Shown: positions 35,291 through 45,164, counted from the stretch's first letter. The stretch: 64,000 nucleotides of DNA from Desulfobacteraceae bacterium UBA2245 (GCA_002347265.1 DDYB01000011.1:111141-175140); one strand, 5' to 3'. Made by a program: numbers and translations. Notes: generated by a model not told the origin, from the letters alone.

Positions 35291-37213
35291 TCAGGAAATC
35301 GGCGTCCCCGGCGCAACGGTCCCGTCCGGAGTCAGCAGGCAAAGGCCCGTATCATCGGTTGCGGCAAGCAACATGCCGTTTGAAAGAATGCCCATCAGTT
35401 TTGCGGGCTTCAGGTTGGCCACCACGACGACCTGCTTTCCGATGAGCTGATCCGGGGAGTAGCTCTGGGAAATGCCGGCCACAATGGTTCTTGTCTCTCC
35501 CAAATCAATCTGAAGCTTGACCAGTTTTTTCGCTTTCGCAACCGGCTCGGCGGCAATGATCGTTGCAACCCGCAGATCCACCTGGCTGAAAACCTCGTAA
35601 GAAATTTCCGGTTTGATCGGCTTGACGGGCGTTTCGGGCGTCCGCTGGGTCTGATTGAGCGCCTGAATTCTTTCCGGCTCCACACGCGGAAACAGGGTGA
35701 TGGTTTTGGGAAGCCGCACCCCCGAAGGCAGGCCCTTGCTTTTTTTCAATTCCTCCAAACGATAATGCTCGGCTTTGGAATCCAGCCCCAGATGCTCCTG
35801 CATTCTGGCCGAGGTATCCGGCATCACCGGATACAGCAGTCCGGAAATGACCCGAAGCCCTTCCAGCAGATGGTAGATCACGGTTTCCAGGTGTTTTCGA
35901 CTGGATTTATTCTTGGCCAGAACCCAGGGAGCGGTTACGTCGATGCATTTGTTCATGTGGCCGATCAGTTCCCAGACCGCGCCCATGGCTCTGTGGAAGG
36001 CAAACTGCTCCATGGCGTTTTCATATTCATCAATCGCGCTTTGCGTTTTCTGGTCAAGATCCAGGTTCAACTCTTCCGCAGCCTGAGGATCGGGTTCGGG
36101 CACCGCCCCGGCAAAATATTTGTGAGCCATGGAAAGCACCCTGGAAAACAGGTTGCCCAGATCGTTGGCCAGATCGGCATTGATCCGCTGAACCAGAGCC
36201 ACCTCGCTGAAGCCGGCATCCAGCCCGAAGACCATCTCGCGCATCAAAAAATACCGGAAGGCGTCCAGCCCGTAAACGTTCTTCAATTCCAGGGGGTCAA
36301 TGACATTTCCCAGGCTCTTGGACATCTTGCTCTGGTCCACGTTCCAGTACCCGTGGACATTAAGGTGCCGGTACAGGGGAAGCCCCGCGGCCTTGAGCAT
36401 GATCGGCCAGTAAATTCCATGGGGCTTGAGAATATCCTTGGCCGTTATGTGCTGAACCGCGGGCCAGAATTTTTCAAACAGCGCTCCGTCGGGCCAGCCC
36501 AGTGCTGAAATATAGTTCAGCAATGCATCGAACCAGACATAGGTCACATAGTTGTTGTCGAAAGGCAAAGTGATGCCCCATTGCAGCCTGGTTTTGGGCC
36601 TGGAAATGCAAAGATCCTCCAGAGGGGCGCGCAAAAAAGCCAGCACCTCGTTGCGGTAGCGTTCGGGCCGGATAAAATCCGGATTCTGCTGAATATGATC
36701 GATCAGCCAGTCCTGGTAACGACTCATCTTGAAAAAATAATTGGATTCCTTGATCACCTCGGGCGCGGTTTCATGATCCGGACATTTTCCGTTAACCAGT
36801 TCCCGCTCCGTGTAAAACCGCTCACATCCGAAGCAGTAAAGCCCCTCGTATTCGCTGAAGTAGATATCTCCGGCATCGTAAATTTTCTGCAAAATCCGCT
36901 CGACCACAGCCATATGGGCCGGGTCCGTGGTGCGAATAAAGGCGTCGTTGCGGATGTTGAGCTCCGGCCAGAGATTCCGGAAAAGGCCGCTGATCTGATC
37001 CACATAATTACGGGCCGTCATGTTGGCCTTCTGCGCGGCACGGACCACCTTGTCGCCATGCTCATCAACGCCGGTCAGAAAAAAGGTTTCCTGGCCGCGC
37101 ATCTGATGAAACCGTGCGGCCACATCAGCGAGTATCGTTGTATAAGCATGCCCGAGGTGGGGTTTGGCATTTACATAGTAGATGGGTGTCGTTATATAAA
37201 AAGGTTCCGACAT
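35291..37213 (-). CDS. metG: Methionyl-tRNA synthetase
   Basis: Charges initiator and elongator tRNA with methionine. 640 aa. The catalytic signature HLGHAY (HIGH variant) is near residue 20 and KMSKSLGN near residue 300; a small zinc-knuckle-like insertion has CFGC and CPDH. The anticodon domain follows, and the last 110 residues form the C-terminal tRNA-binding/dimerisation domain (FSQVDLRVATIIAAE). The ATG at 37213 has AGGGGGA about 9 bases upstream; the in-frame ATG at 37222 would overlap ricT by ATGA but lacks proper spacing. Sits directly after ricT. Confidence 0.96.
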   Translation of the reverse strand: MSEPFYITTPIYYVNAKPHLGHAYTTILADVAARFHQMRGQETFFLTGVDEHGDKVVRAAQKANMTARNYVDQISGLFRNLWPELNIRNDAFIRTTDPAHMAVVERILQKIYDAGDIYFSEYEGLYCFGCERFYTERELVNGKCPDHETAPEVIKESNYFFKMSRYQDWLIDHIQQNPDFIRPERYRNEVLAFLRAPLEDLCISRPKTRLQWGITLPFDNNYVTYVWFDALLNYISALGWPDGALFEKFWPAVQHITAKDILKPHGIYWPIMLKAAGLPLYRHLNVHGYWNVDQSKMSKSLGNVIDPLELKNVYGLDAFRYFLMREMVFGLDAGFSEVALVQRINADLANDLGNLFSRVLSMAHKYFAGAVPEPDPQAAEELNLDLDQKTQSAIDEYENAMEQFAFHRAMGAVWELIGHMNKCIDVTAPWVLAKNKSSRKHLETVIYHLLEGLRVISGLLYPVMPDTSARMQEHLGLDSKAEHYRLEELKKSKGLPSGVRLPKTITLFPRVEPERIQALNQTQRTPETPVKPIKPEISYEVFSQVDLRVATIIAAEPVAKAKKLVKLQIDLGETRTIVAGISQSYSPDQLIGKQVVVVANLKPAKLMGILSNGMLLAATDDTGLCLLTPDGTVAPGTPIS

Positions 37214-37218
37214 TTTGA

Positions 37219-38022
37219 TCATTCCCCCTGTTCTGTAATCTCTTCGATTCCGATTTCAACTTCTATTCCGTCTTCAAACCGGACGGCGACACGGTTGCCG
37301 ACCACATTCTGACGGACGACCTTGCCCTGCCCCCGTTTGGCATTGACTGTTTTTCCGATTTTTGGAAATTTTTCCCTCAGGGCGCAGTAGGTATCATATT
37401 CAAACGTCAGGCAACACATCAGCCGTCCGCATTGTCCGGAAATCTTTGTGGGATTCAGGGACAGGCCCTGCTCCTTGGCCATTCGAATGGAGACGGGATC
37501 AAATTTTTCCATAAACAGAGAACAGCACAGCTGACGCCCGCACCGGCCGACGCCGCCGCACATCTTGGCCTGGTTTCGTATCCCCACCTGACGCATCTCT
37601 ATCCGCGCGCCAAGCTCTTTGACAAGGATCTTGACCAGCTGCCGGAAATCGATCCGGCCTTCCGCGGTGAAGAAAAAGGTCAGTTTATTCTGGTCAAAGG
37701 TGCTTTCCACGGCAAACAGATTCATGGAAAGGCCGAGTTCCTGAATGCTCTTCATACAGAAATCAAAGGCGGATTTTTCCAGTTCGGTGTTTTGGGCCAG
37801 TTGTTCCAAATCCTCCTGGGTGGCAAGACGAAACACTTTTTTCAGGGTTTTTTCCGGAGACGCGTCTTCGCGGTACTCCGGCTCAACGATCACAGTTCCG
37901 AACCCAAGGCCCTGTTCGGTCTCCACAATCACATGGTCTCCACTGGACAGGACAAATGCGCCGCAATCAAAATCATATATTTTTCCGGCCGGCTTGAATC
38001 GAACTCCAACAACTTTTTGCAT
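37219..38022 (-). CDS. ricT: PSP1/RicT (YaaT) family protein
   Basis: 267-aa cysteine-rich protein. The PSP1 domain has CGAFVLSSGDHVIVETEQGLG near the start, LTFFFTAEGRIDFRQLVK in the middle, and the cysteine signature MCGGVGRCGRQLCC with SGQCGRLMCCLTFEYD. In Bacillus RicT forms an iron-sulfur complex with RicA and RicF affecting RNA maturation. In this lineage it is found, as here, between holB and metG, with gaps of 9 bases to holB and overlap-range spacing to metG. Function in proteobacteria is not settled. Confidence 0.92.
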   Translation of the reverse strand: MQKVVGVRFKPAGKIYDFDCGAFVLSSGDHVIVETEQGLGFGTVIVEPEYREDASPEKTLKKVFRLATQEDLEQLAQNTELEKSAFDFCMKSIQELGLSMNLFAVESTFDQNKLTFFFTAEGRIDFRQLVKILVKELGARIEMRQVGIRNQAKMCGGVGRCGRQLCCSLFMEKFDPVSIRMAKEQGLSLNPTKISGQCGRLMCCLTFEYDTYCALREKFPKIGKTVNAKRGQGKVVRQNVVGNRVAVRFEDGIEVEIGIEEITEQGE

Positions 38023-38031
38023 ATGCCTCTT

Positions 38032-39036
38032 TTAATTCTCAGACAACCGCAGGATCAGACCCTCGATTGTCAGCCGCAGGTTTGCATTGGCCGCAACGGC
38101 TTTTTCCGCCGCCCTGACCGCCCGAATCTTCGTCAGAAGCATTTCAGGATTTTCATTTTGTGAACCCCAATCCGGCAAGGAAATCAAGTCCTGATTGATG
38201 ATTTTTCCGGAGCCGTACAGTCTCACCAGCCGGTCTCGAAACCAGGACAGCATGACTTCCAGCGACTCGGCCAACCGGTCCTTATCCTGAGCCAGCCGCT
38301 GAGCAAGGGCCAGGCCCACGCTGATCGGCGCCTGCCGCAAACCGGCCAATTCCCGAACCAGCCAGTTTCTGCGCTCCAGCCAATCGCTCCGGCTCATGGC
38401 AATGGCCCGTCCCATGCTGCCGCCGGCCATCGCCGCCACCACCCGGGCAACGTCCGGAGAGAGATTACAATGCGAGACCAGCTCACGACAGATGCCCGGA
38501 ATCGATATTGGATTGAACCGGACGCGCTGGCATCGGGATACCACCGTAGGAAGCAGGTCCGAAGTCTCCGATGCGGTCAGCACCAGCAGGGTCTGCTCAG
38601 GCGGTTCCTCGAGCATCTTGAGAAGCGCGTTGGCGGATTCAGGATTCATCCGGTGCGCGTCTGAAATCATTGCCACCCGATATCTGGCCTCATAGGGCTT
38701 CATGGCGAGCGTTCGGCCCAGGGCCCGGATCTGATCGATTCGAATCAGATTTCCCTGGGGCTGAATATGAAGTACGTCCGGGTGATTTCCGGAGATGATT
38801 TTCCGGCAGGAAACGCACTGACCGCACGGCGCCGAATCGGCGGAGACCCGGGAATTTGTATTCTCAAGATACGATTCGCAATTCACCGCCATGGCAAACA
38901 GACGCCCGGTGGTCTGCTTTCCGACGCCGTCAATGCCCGTAAAAAGCAGTGCGTGCGCAACAGCCGACTGTTCGAGAAGCGCCCGCAAAATTCCGATGGG
39001 TTTCTGCTGGTCTATGATGGATTCAAAGCCGGGCAT
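38032..39036 (-). CDS. holB: DNA polymerase III delta' subunit
   Basis: Clamp-loader subunit, 334 aa. The AAA+ P-loop is TGIDGVGKQTT, followed by the zinc-type cysteines CGQCVSCRKI, the helicase-like MISDAHRMNPESANALLKML, the LEEPPEQT loop and the SRC arginine-finger motif VSRCQRVRF. The C-terminal collar domain is helical. It follows the HU-like gene by 4 bases and precedes ricT by 9, so HU-holB-ricT-metG are one transcription unit. Confidence 0.92.
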   Translation of the reverse strand: MPGFESIIDQQKPIGILRALLEQSAVAHALLFTGIDGVGKQTTGRLFAMAVNCESYLENTNSRVSADSAPCGQCVSCRKIISGNHPDVLHIQPQGNLIRIDQIRALGRTLAMKPYEARYRVAMISDAHRMNPESANALLKMLEEPPEQTLLVLTASETSDLLPTVVSRCQRVRFNPISIPGICRELVSHCNLSPDVARVVAAMAGGSMGRAIAMSRSDWLERRNWLVRELAGLRQAPISVGLALAQRLAQDKDRLAESLEVMLSWFRDRLVRLYGSGKIINQDLISLPDWGSQNENPEMLLTKIRAVRAAEKAVAANANLRLTIEGLILRLSEN

Positions 39037-39040
39037 CGTC

Positions 39041-39316
39041 TTACCGATCCACCCGGTCTTTCAGCTCTTTGCCGGACTTGAAAAACGGAAGCCTTTTGGG
39101 CTTGATCGCGACCTTTTCCCCGGTTTTGGGGTTCCGGCCCAGATAGCTCTTGTACTCTTTGACAAAAAAGCTGCACAGCCCCCGAATCTCCACACGATCG
39201 CCGCGCGCCAGAGCTTCGGCCATATCGTCGAAAAGAATTTGAACCACCGTGGCCGCTTCGGATTTGGATATACCGGCCTTGCTTTTCAACGCGGCAATCA
39301 ATTCCAGTTTATTCAT
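39041..39316 (-). CDS. HU/IHF-family DNA-binding protein
   Basis: 91-aa nucleoid protein starting NKLELIAALKSKAGISK, with the DNA-bending arm region RGLCSFFVKEYKSYLGRNP and KTGEKVAIKPKRLPFFKSG. The proline-tipped arm is typical of both HU and IHF; the KRLPFFKSGKEL end is closer to IHF, so it may be an IHF-like subunit. The ATG at 39316 has AAGGAG 5 bases upstream. Expressed with holB, four bases downstream. Confidence 0.93.
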   Translation of the reverse strand: MNKLELIAALKSKAGISKSEAATVVQILFDDMAEALARGDRVEIRGLCSFFVKEYKSYLGRNPKTGEKVAIKPKRLPFFKSGKELKDRVDR

Positions 39317-39477
39317 AACCTCTCCTTTTGCGTTTTTCTCATCCACGCATCGAACGTCAGGTTCTATTAAACAAAATAAGAAGGCAAGTCAAGCTGTTAT
39401 GTTAACAAAGAGGATCATAAGGAGGGTCGATCGATCTTCCGCTGATTTTCTGCCCGGATCCGAAATCACTTTTGAGT

Positions 39478-40023
39478 TCAAATAGAATCGCCCCGACAGG
39501 TCGAAATCGGCGGCACCATCTCAACATCCTGAGCGGAAACGTCCACGATCGCGCTTTGCCCCAGGGCTTCGATATTCACCGCCACCCGTTCTTTTCCCCG
39601 GTATCTTAAAAATACGCCGACGACGCCGGCAAACGCCCCGTTGACCACCACAACCCGGTCTCCCTTCTGCATGCAATTACGGGAAATGATCGGAGTTTCG
39701 GAAAGCGTCATGATTTTCAGAGATTCAATCACGGAATCCCCGACAGGAACCGGCCCGCCCTTGCCGCCCATCATTCGGACCACACCGATTGTGCGAAGAA
39801 TATCGATATATTCCTTCGGGTTCAGATCGGTTTTGACAAAGAGGTAACCCGGAAAAAGCGGAACCTGAATCATCAGCGTTCTGTCCCGTCGCCTGCTCTT
39901 GACCCGGATCCTGGGCAGAAACGCTTCCAGGGACTTTTTGCACAGCCCCTGAAAAACCACGTTCTCAAAACGACTTCGGGTATACAGCGCATACCAGGAA
40001 CGGAGAGGTTCGGTTAGCGGCAT
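39478..40023 (-). CDS. NusG-like transcription antiterminator (RfaH/UpxY type)
   Basis: 181-aa NusG paralog. The NGN domain begins RSWYALYTRSRFENVVF and has FPGYLFVKTDLNP; the KOW domain is KGDRVVVVNGAFAGVVGVF near residue 120. Such stand-alone paralogs usually increase readthrough of long polysaccharide or secondary-metabolite operons rather than acting on all genes. No such operon directly follows on this strand: the HU-like gene comes next after 161 bases. The preceding small open frame overlaps its start by ten bases. Confidence 0.87.
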   Translation of the reverse strand: MPLTEPLRSWYALYTRSRFENVVFQGLCKKSLEAFLPRIRVKSRRRDRTLMIQVPLFPGYLFVKTDLNPKEYIDILRTIGVVRMMGGKGGPVPVGDSVIESLKIMTLSETPIISRNCMQKGDRVVVVNGAFAGVVGVFLRYRGKERVAVNIEALGQSAIVDVSAQDVEMVPPISTCRGDSI

Positions 40024-40232
40024 ATCGCAATCGTCCGGCTGCAGATGGCCATGCCAAAATCAAGAAGCGGTATGGTGCAACATGCGAAGGCCTTCATCAT
40101 ATGAACAGCGATCATGCGATCATCCTCGACCTTCCGCGGGTCATGAATGCCGGCGGCCATTACCCAATCGGCCACCCGGGCCGGACGCCCCCCGGAAAAG
40201 CGGATTCTCAGGGGAGTGTTAACGATCACCAT
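40014..40232 (-). CDS. Possible small hypothetical protein, 72 aa
   Basis: An open frame beginning with ATG and overlapping the NusG-like start by ten bases. The product has VNTPLRIRFSGGRPARVADW near its N-terminus and is cysteine-bearing at the end. I recognise no domain. A weak GGGAAA sits 6-7 bases upstream of the ATG. The overlap suggests translational coupling to the antiterminator, but the frame could be chance. Confidence 0.3.
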   Translation of the reverse strand: MVIVNTPLRIRFSGGRPARVADWVMAAGIHDPRKVEDDRMIAVHMMKAFACCTIPLLDFGMAICSRTIAICR

Positions 40233-40292
40233 AACCGTTTCCCATCAATTCTGAATCATCGTTGAACCAGCGGAACAACCCGGCCGCCGGGA

Positions 40293-42584
40293 CTATATAT
40301 CTCCCAGACCGCGCAGGCGGATTCCGAAGTCAAACCGCAGGTCTTCGTCCTCCTCGGAAAACCGCAGCTCCAACGCCCAGCACTGGGTCTGATAAACGAT
40401 GCCGGCACCGTAAGAGATGTTTTCATCTGTGTGAAGGTTGCGTTCAAAATCTCCGAACAGGGCCAGCGAATCGGTCAGTTCGGTATACCCTTCCAACCAG
40501 ATCGACTCACTGACATTTCGGTTGTAGCGGTGCTCCACGCTCACTTGGGCCGATCGCTGATTGCGCAGCAGCATGCGAACGTTCCGGGTCTGGAAATCTT
40601 CATCATAGACGGACCATGTTGCATCGGCCTTCAGAGCGATGAATTCCTTTGGGTTCCACCACACCTCCCCATACACCGGTGAAAACGGCTCTTCCCGCTC
40701 GCTTTCCCCGATATCATAGCTTTGTTCCAGCTCGATCCGCAAAAACGGATTGTAGCGCAACCGCTCTTCGTTTTTCAAATCTTCTTCCAGATCCCGAAGC
40801 GCCTCCGCATTGCTTCGCGCAGGCCGCCGCACGCGGAACGCCTTTGCATCGCTTTGCGCCGGCCGCTGCGCGCTGCGGGAAATCCAGTTGCTGATCAGAG
40901 AATATACGATGCGATTTTGCTCGGAAAGAGCATCAATTTCATCAAAATAAGGATGATCGTCCTCATTGAAGTCGGAAAGGTATTGATAGGCGATTTTCGG
41001 TTGAATGCTGTGCCGGATCGCATCAGAACCGTCCTTCGAATAAATCCTGGAAATTTCGGTGGAGAATTCCAGGTTCAGGTCATACAGAGTCCTGGAAAGA
41101 TCGCGGTTGTCGTCGGCGCCGGCTTCATCCCACTGGTCCACCAGCCATGAAGTCTGGCGCAAGCCGATCGATGGTTCGAAGAAAAAATAATTTCCATAAT
41201 GATACGGCAGATACACGCGGGGATGCAGGTCCATGCGTTGCCCGCTGGTTCCGGACTCCCTGTAAAAATTCGTATAGGAGGCCTCTCCATTCCAGAACAA
41301 AGGAGTGCCCTCCCACCCCTGCTTGGCCAGAGACAGCCCTGCAAAGGGAAGCTGCTGCAGGGTATCGTCGGGCGCATCGCTCCGGCGCTTGACAACATCA
41401 TCATACCACCGGCCTTCCAGGTTCAGGCTGTAGGCGTTGCCGGTCTTGAGCAGGTTGATCCAGTTGGTACGAATCCGGTCGTTATAATCGTCAAGATCTC
41501 TTCCAAAGGTTTCTGAAAAATATCTGTCGGTTTCATCAAATCCGGAATAGCCGTTTTTAAATTCGTGCAGGTAATCCTGATCGCTGACAATGTCCAGATC
41601 CATGCGCCCGGTGAACCCGAAAGGCAGAGTCTGATCCTGCTTCATTCGAAACCAGTAGCGATCCGAATTGGGCCGGAAAGCCCCGTCGCCGGCATACCCC
41701 CAGTCTTGCGAGTCGGCGGAGACGCCATCGTCGATTTTACGGTCATTGAATCCATCGAGCATCAGCGCGCCCTTTGATTTCTTGTCCAGGATATACCGGT
41801 ATTCCATTCCCATCTTGACGCCGCGCTTTTCCATGACGTCGGCGTAAAGGGTTGCATCCGAACTGTCGTTGATCGCCCAGAAAAACGGCTGAACGTACTG
41901 AAACCCCTTGCGGTCCGAATGGCTGAATTCCGGCGTCAGCAGACCGGACTGGCGCTTGAGCTTGACCGGAAAGAACAGATAGGGCAGATAAAACACCGGC
42001 ACGTCTTTGACCCACAGGGCCGCATGCTGCACCGTGCCATAGCCTTCCACGGTCACATTCAGGTTGCGGCCGGTGATCTTCCAGTCCGGCTTCTTTCCGT
42101 CACAGGACGAAAAACTGCCCCGGTCAATGGTGTATGTGCTTTTAGCGGTTTTCTGAATCGTATCGCCCTGAATGTAAAAATGGTTTTCCTGAATAAAGAT
42201 GCTGCCGCCGTAAATGGTTCCGGTTTCCGAGTTCAGATCGATATCGACCCCCTCGCCGGTCAGCACATCCTTCCCGGCAATCAGCATCACGTGCCCGTCG
42301 GCCGAGGCCTTCATCTGCTGGTGATCAAACCTCACCCTGTCGGCGGTCAGCCTGCGGTCCGCCCGGGTGATCACCACGTTTCCCTCCGCGATGTACACCT
42401 TGCCGGGATCATCATAGGTGATCCGGTCCGCCGCGATGTTCCATGGGCCGGCATCTTCCGAACCCACCAGGTTTTCCAGATCCTGCCCGGAAGCCCGGCC
42501 TCCCATGCAGAACCAGAAACACAGCAAAGCGAATGCCAGACGGTAAAAACCCATCGAATTGAATTTTGGATTCAGGAAAACCAT
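40293..42584 (-). CDS. lptD: LPS assembly outer-membrane protein LptD
   Basis: Outer-membrane beta-barrel that inserts lipopolysaccharide with LptE. About 763 aa. A signal peptide ends near GGRASGQ; the OstA/LptA-like periplasmic domain follows (WNIAADRITYDDPGKVYIAEGN in part), then the barrel with YLPYLFFPVKLKRQSGLL and repeated aromatic strands, ending FDFGIRLRGLGDI. The ATG at 42584 has AAGG 11 bases upstream; the ATG at 42554 also gives a good signal peptide, so the start is uncertain by ten codons. A tandem 13-residue insertion lies in the barrel. Cell location fits the KdnAB lipopolysaccharide genes nearby. Confidence 0.9.
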   Translation of the reverse strand: MVFLNPKFNSMGFYRLAFALLCFWFCMGGRASGQDLENLVGSEDAGPWNIAADRITYDDPGKVYIAEGNVVITRADRRLTADRVRFDHQQMKASADGHVMLIAGKDVLTGEGVDIDLNSETGTIYGGSIFIQENHFYIQGDTIQKTAKSTYTIDRGSFSSCDGKKPDWKITGRNLNVTVEGYGTVQHAALWVKDVPVFYLPYLFFPVKLKRQSGLLTPEFSHSDRKGFQYVQPFFWAINDSSDATLYADVMEKRGVKMGMEYRYILDKKSKGALMLDGFNDRKIDDGVSADSQDWGYAGDGAFRPNSDRYWFRMKQDQTLPFGFTGRMDLDIVSDQDYLHEFKNGYSGFDETDRYFSETFGRDLDDYNDRIRTNWINLLKTGNAYSLNLEGRWYDDVVKRRSDAPDDTLQQLPFAGLSLAKQGWEGTPLFWNGEASYTNFYRESGTSGQRMDLHPRVYLPYHYGNYFFFEPSIGLRQTSWLVDQWDEAGADDNRDLSRTLYDLNLEFSTEISRIYSKDGSDAIRHSIQPKIAYQYLSDFNEDDHPYFDEIDALSEQNRIVYSLISNWISRSAQRPAQSDAKAFRVRRPARSNAEALRDLEEDLKNEERLRYNPFLRIELEQSYDIGESEREEPFSPVYGEVWWNPKEFIALKADATWSVYDEDFQTRNVRMLLRNQRSAQVSVEHRYNRNVSESIWLEGYTELTDSLALFGDFERNLHTDENISYGAGIVYQTQCWALELRFSEEDEDLRFDFGIRLRGLGDI
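40800..40877 (-). repeat. Two 39-bp in-frame tandem repeats inside lptD
   Basis: Units 40800-40838 and 40839-40877 are similar throughout and encode AQRPAQSDAKAFR followed by VRRPARSNAEALR. The period is a multiple of three, so the barrel frame is kept, and the inserted residues would form a basic extracellular or periplasmic loop. No second copy of the unit was noticed elsewhere in the window. Confidence 0.7.
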
Positions 42585-43493
42585 TGAAACGCAAGCCTTA
42601 TACAAGATTTTCAAGCCGGCTTTTTCGGTTCAGCCTTGCGAATGCCTCCGCTAACTGTTTTAAATTTAAAGTATAAAATCCAAATCCCCGGCAAAAGTCA
42701 AGGAATGAATTTCTGAAACAGCGAATGAATGACCGCGACATGCCTGCCCGACCGGGATTGCGCTGTTTTGTCATCAACGGATTCGCCTGAATCGTTTTTC
42801 GATGGCGTTCATATATGTTATTTCCGGTTTATATTTTCCGCAAGGCAACTTTTTTGAGCCTTTTTCCTTGTTTTTGACGGATATATACGCATAAATCCTG
42901 CCGGGTGGATTGAAGCCATCCGGTGTCTGAAATTTCCAAACATCCTTTTAAACCGGTTCCGTTCCATGGATTTTTTTATTGGCAGTTTCTGATCCGCCCT
43001 CGGTCTGATGCGTTCCCTGGACCCCGACAGGATGAGCGTCGCGGCGGCGTCAACAAACGTCAGCCTCTTTTCAACGCTCATCGCCGGCATACCTCGCATA
43101 CCCAATGGTTTTGACAATTTCAGCCATCAGCCGCATCGATGCAAGGCGCCGTCGAACCGCTCCGGCCCCGGGTCTGCAGATCGGGCAGGAAGTTTAAGCG
43201 AAACGGCGGGAATCCGGCATTCAAGTCATTCCAGCCCCGCCCGAATTCAAGCCCGGACGATAGGACGCCGCAGCGCTTCCGATTTATTTCCGGCCGGTAA
43301 AACCGCAGCCCATTCTCAAAAAGCCTTTGTCGGAAAAATTATTGCTTGGAATTCCCATTCTATGATGCTAAATTTCTCAACTTCGAGGCCGGGCTGTCAA
43401 AAACAAGGGGACTGAAGCTGCGGCGATAAACTCGTGAGTCCCTATAAAAAAAACCGAACCTGACTCATACCGAAAAGGTTCCGACAAGCTGCG
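42585..43493. other. Gene-poor divergent region between lptD and the PanP-like gene
   Basis: About 900 bases with no open frame that has both a convincing start and family resemblance. It must contain the lptD promoter on the minus strand and a promoter for the decarboxylase on the plus strand. A short inverted repeat GGGACT / AGTCCC brackets 43408-43442. Short open frames on both strands are judged chance. No tRNA or known structured RNA was recognised. Confidence 0.4.
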
Positions 43494-45164
43494 ATGACAC
43501 CTGAAAAATTACTGGATAGATCGGCCAAGCTCCTCGTGGCCGATTGGAAGCATCTCAAGCGCACCTTTATACTTCCTGAAAACGATGCTTCCCGGGAAAC
43601 CCTTGTCAAATACATGGAGCAGATTTTATTCGGGCTTCATGATTTTCTCAGAACACACGTCGGCATCACCGAAGCGGTCAGCCTGAACGACCTGAGCCTG
43701 AAATTTTCCGACACCACGATCAACAAAGACCCGGTAGACAAGCTGGCGAATGTGATCACGGAGCTGATCGAGGATATCGGCCCGCATGCGGTCAATGTAG
43801 CCTCTCCCTTTTTCATCGGCCATATGACCTCGGCGATTCCGTTTTTCATGGTTCATCTGAAAACGATTGTTGCAGCGCTCAATCAGAACGTGGTCAAACT
43901 GGAAACCTCAAAGGTGGTTTCGGTCATCGAAAGACAGGTCCTGGCCAAGATTCACCGGCTGATCTTCGAGCAGAGCGACGAATTTTACCGCCTTCATGTT
44001 CAGAGCAGAGACGCCAGCCTCGGCGCTTTTGTGGAAGACGGAACCCTGGCCAATATTACCGCCCTGTGGGTGGCACGCAATACGGCTTTTGCCCCCCGAA
44101 ACGAATTTCAGGGCATTGAGGCGGAGGGCCTTTCCGCCGCATACCAGGCCCATGACATTCAGCGGGCCGTCGTGCTGGTTTCCCGCATGGGACATTATTC
44201 TTTGAAAAAGGCCGGAGGAATTCTGGGCATCGGCCACCAGAACGTCATTCCCATCGAGGTGGACGCAAAAAACCGGATCAATGCATCCGTTCTTGAAAAA
44301 ACAATCCAGGCGATCAAGAATGATCCCGTGAAAACGCGGATCCTCGCGATGATCGGAATCGCCGGCACCACGGAAACCGGTTCCATTGACCCGCTTGGGC
44401 GACTGGCCGATATTGCCGCAGAGCACGGCATTCATTTTCATGTGGATGCCGCCTGGGGCGGCCCGACGCTGTTGTCTGAAAAATACCGCAGCCGGCTGCG
44501 GGGCATCGAACGGGCCGACTCGGTGACCATCGATGCGCACAAGCAATTTTATCTGCCCATGACCTGCGGTATGGTGTATTTCAAGAACCCGGCCCACATG
44601 GATGCCATTGCATACCATTCCCGATACGTCAACCGGCCCGGATCGGTGGATCTGGGCATCAAATCGATTTCAGGCTCCCGGGAGGCAAACTCCCTGATTC
44701 TTTACAGCGCACTGAGGATCATGGGAATCAACGGCTACGCCCTGCTGATCAACCACGGCATTGACACGGCCCGGCAGTTTGCAGAAGAAATTGAGCGCCG
44801 GCCAAACTTTGAACTGACCACCCATCCGGAACTCAACATTCTGACATACCGGTTCTGCCCGCAGGAACTCAGGCCGGACCTGACCTCCGCCGACCTGTCC
44901 CGGCGCCGGCATGCCAACAAAAAGCTCAATCTGATCAATCACAAGATTCAACGCCTTCAGCGGGAAACCGGGAAAAGCTTCGTCTCACGGACCACCTTGA
45001 AACTTGAAAAGTATGAAGACGAAATCGTGGTTTTGAGAAGCGTGATCATGAATCCGATGACCCACATCGAAATATTGAAAAGCATCCTCGACGAACAGGA
45101 ACAGATATATCTGGCAGAATTAGGCGATAAGACGGTCAGGACCGTTCAAAACACCCTTCCTTGA
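43494..45164 (+). CDS. PLP-dependent aspartate 1-decarboxylase, PanP-like
   Basis: Group II decarboxylase likely making beta-alanine from aspartate for pantothenate and CoA. 556 aa. The run PFFIGHMTSAIPFF, ALNQNVVKLETSKVV, LGAFVEDGTLANITALWVA, RMGHYSLKKAGGILG and FHVDAAWGGPTLL matches PanP, the PLP alternative to pyruvoyl PanD. The Schiff-base lysine is in TIDAHKQFYLPM, followed by RPGSVDLGIKSISGSR. Other group II decarboxylases (glutamate, tyrosine, diaminobutyrate) are possible, but those have different substrate-pocket wording. Single plus-strand gene, facing the ZIP transporter. Confidence 0.82.
   Translation: MTPEKLLDRSAKLLVADWKHLKRTFILPENDASRETLVKYMEQILFGLHDFLRTHVGITEAVSLNDLSLKFSDTTINKDPVDKLANVITELIEDIGPHAVNVASPFFIGHMTSAIPFFMVHLKTIVAALNQNVVKLETSKVVSVIERQVLAKIHRLIFEQSDEFYRLHVQSRDASLGAFVEDGTLANITALWVARNTAFAPRNEFQGIEAEGLSAAYQAHDIQRAVVLVSRMGHYSLKKAGGILGIGHQNVIPIEVDAKNRINASVLEKTIQAIKNDPVKTRILAMIGIAGTTETGSIDPLGRLADIAAEHGIHFHVDAAWGGPTLLSEKYRSRLRGIERADSVTIDAHKQFYLPMTCGMVYFKNPAHMDAIAYHSRYVNRPGSVDLGIKSISGSREANSLILYSALRIMGINGYALLINHGIDTARQFAEEIERRPNFELTTHPELNILTYRFCPQELRPDLTSADLSRRRHANKKLNLINHKIQRLQRETGKSFVSRTTLKLEKYEDEIVVLRSVIMNPMTHIEILKSILDEQEQIYLAELGDKTVRTVQNTLP

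Noticed and set aside
42818..43117. 99-codon frame upstream of the decarboxylase
   Set aside because: No ribosome binding site, no recognisable domain and overlapping frames on both strands.
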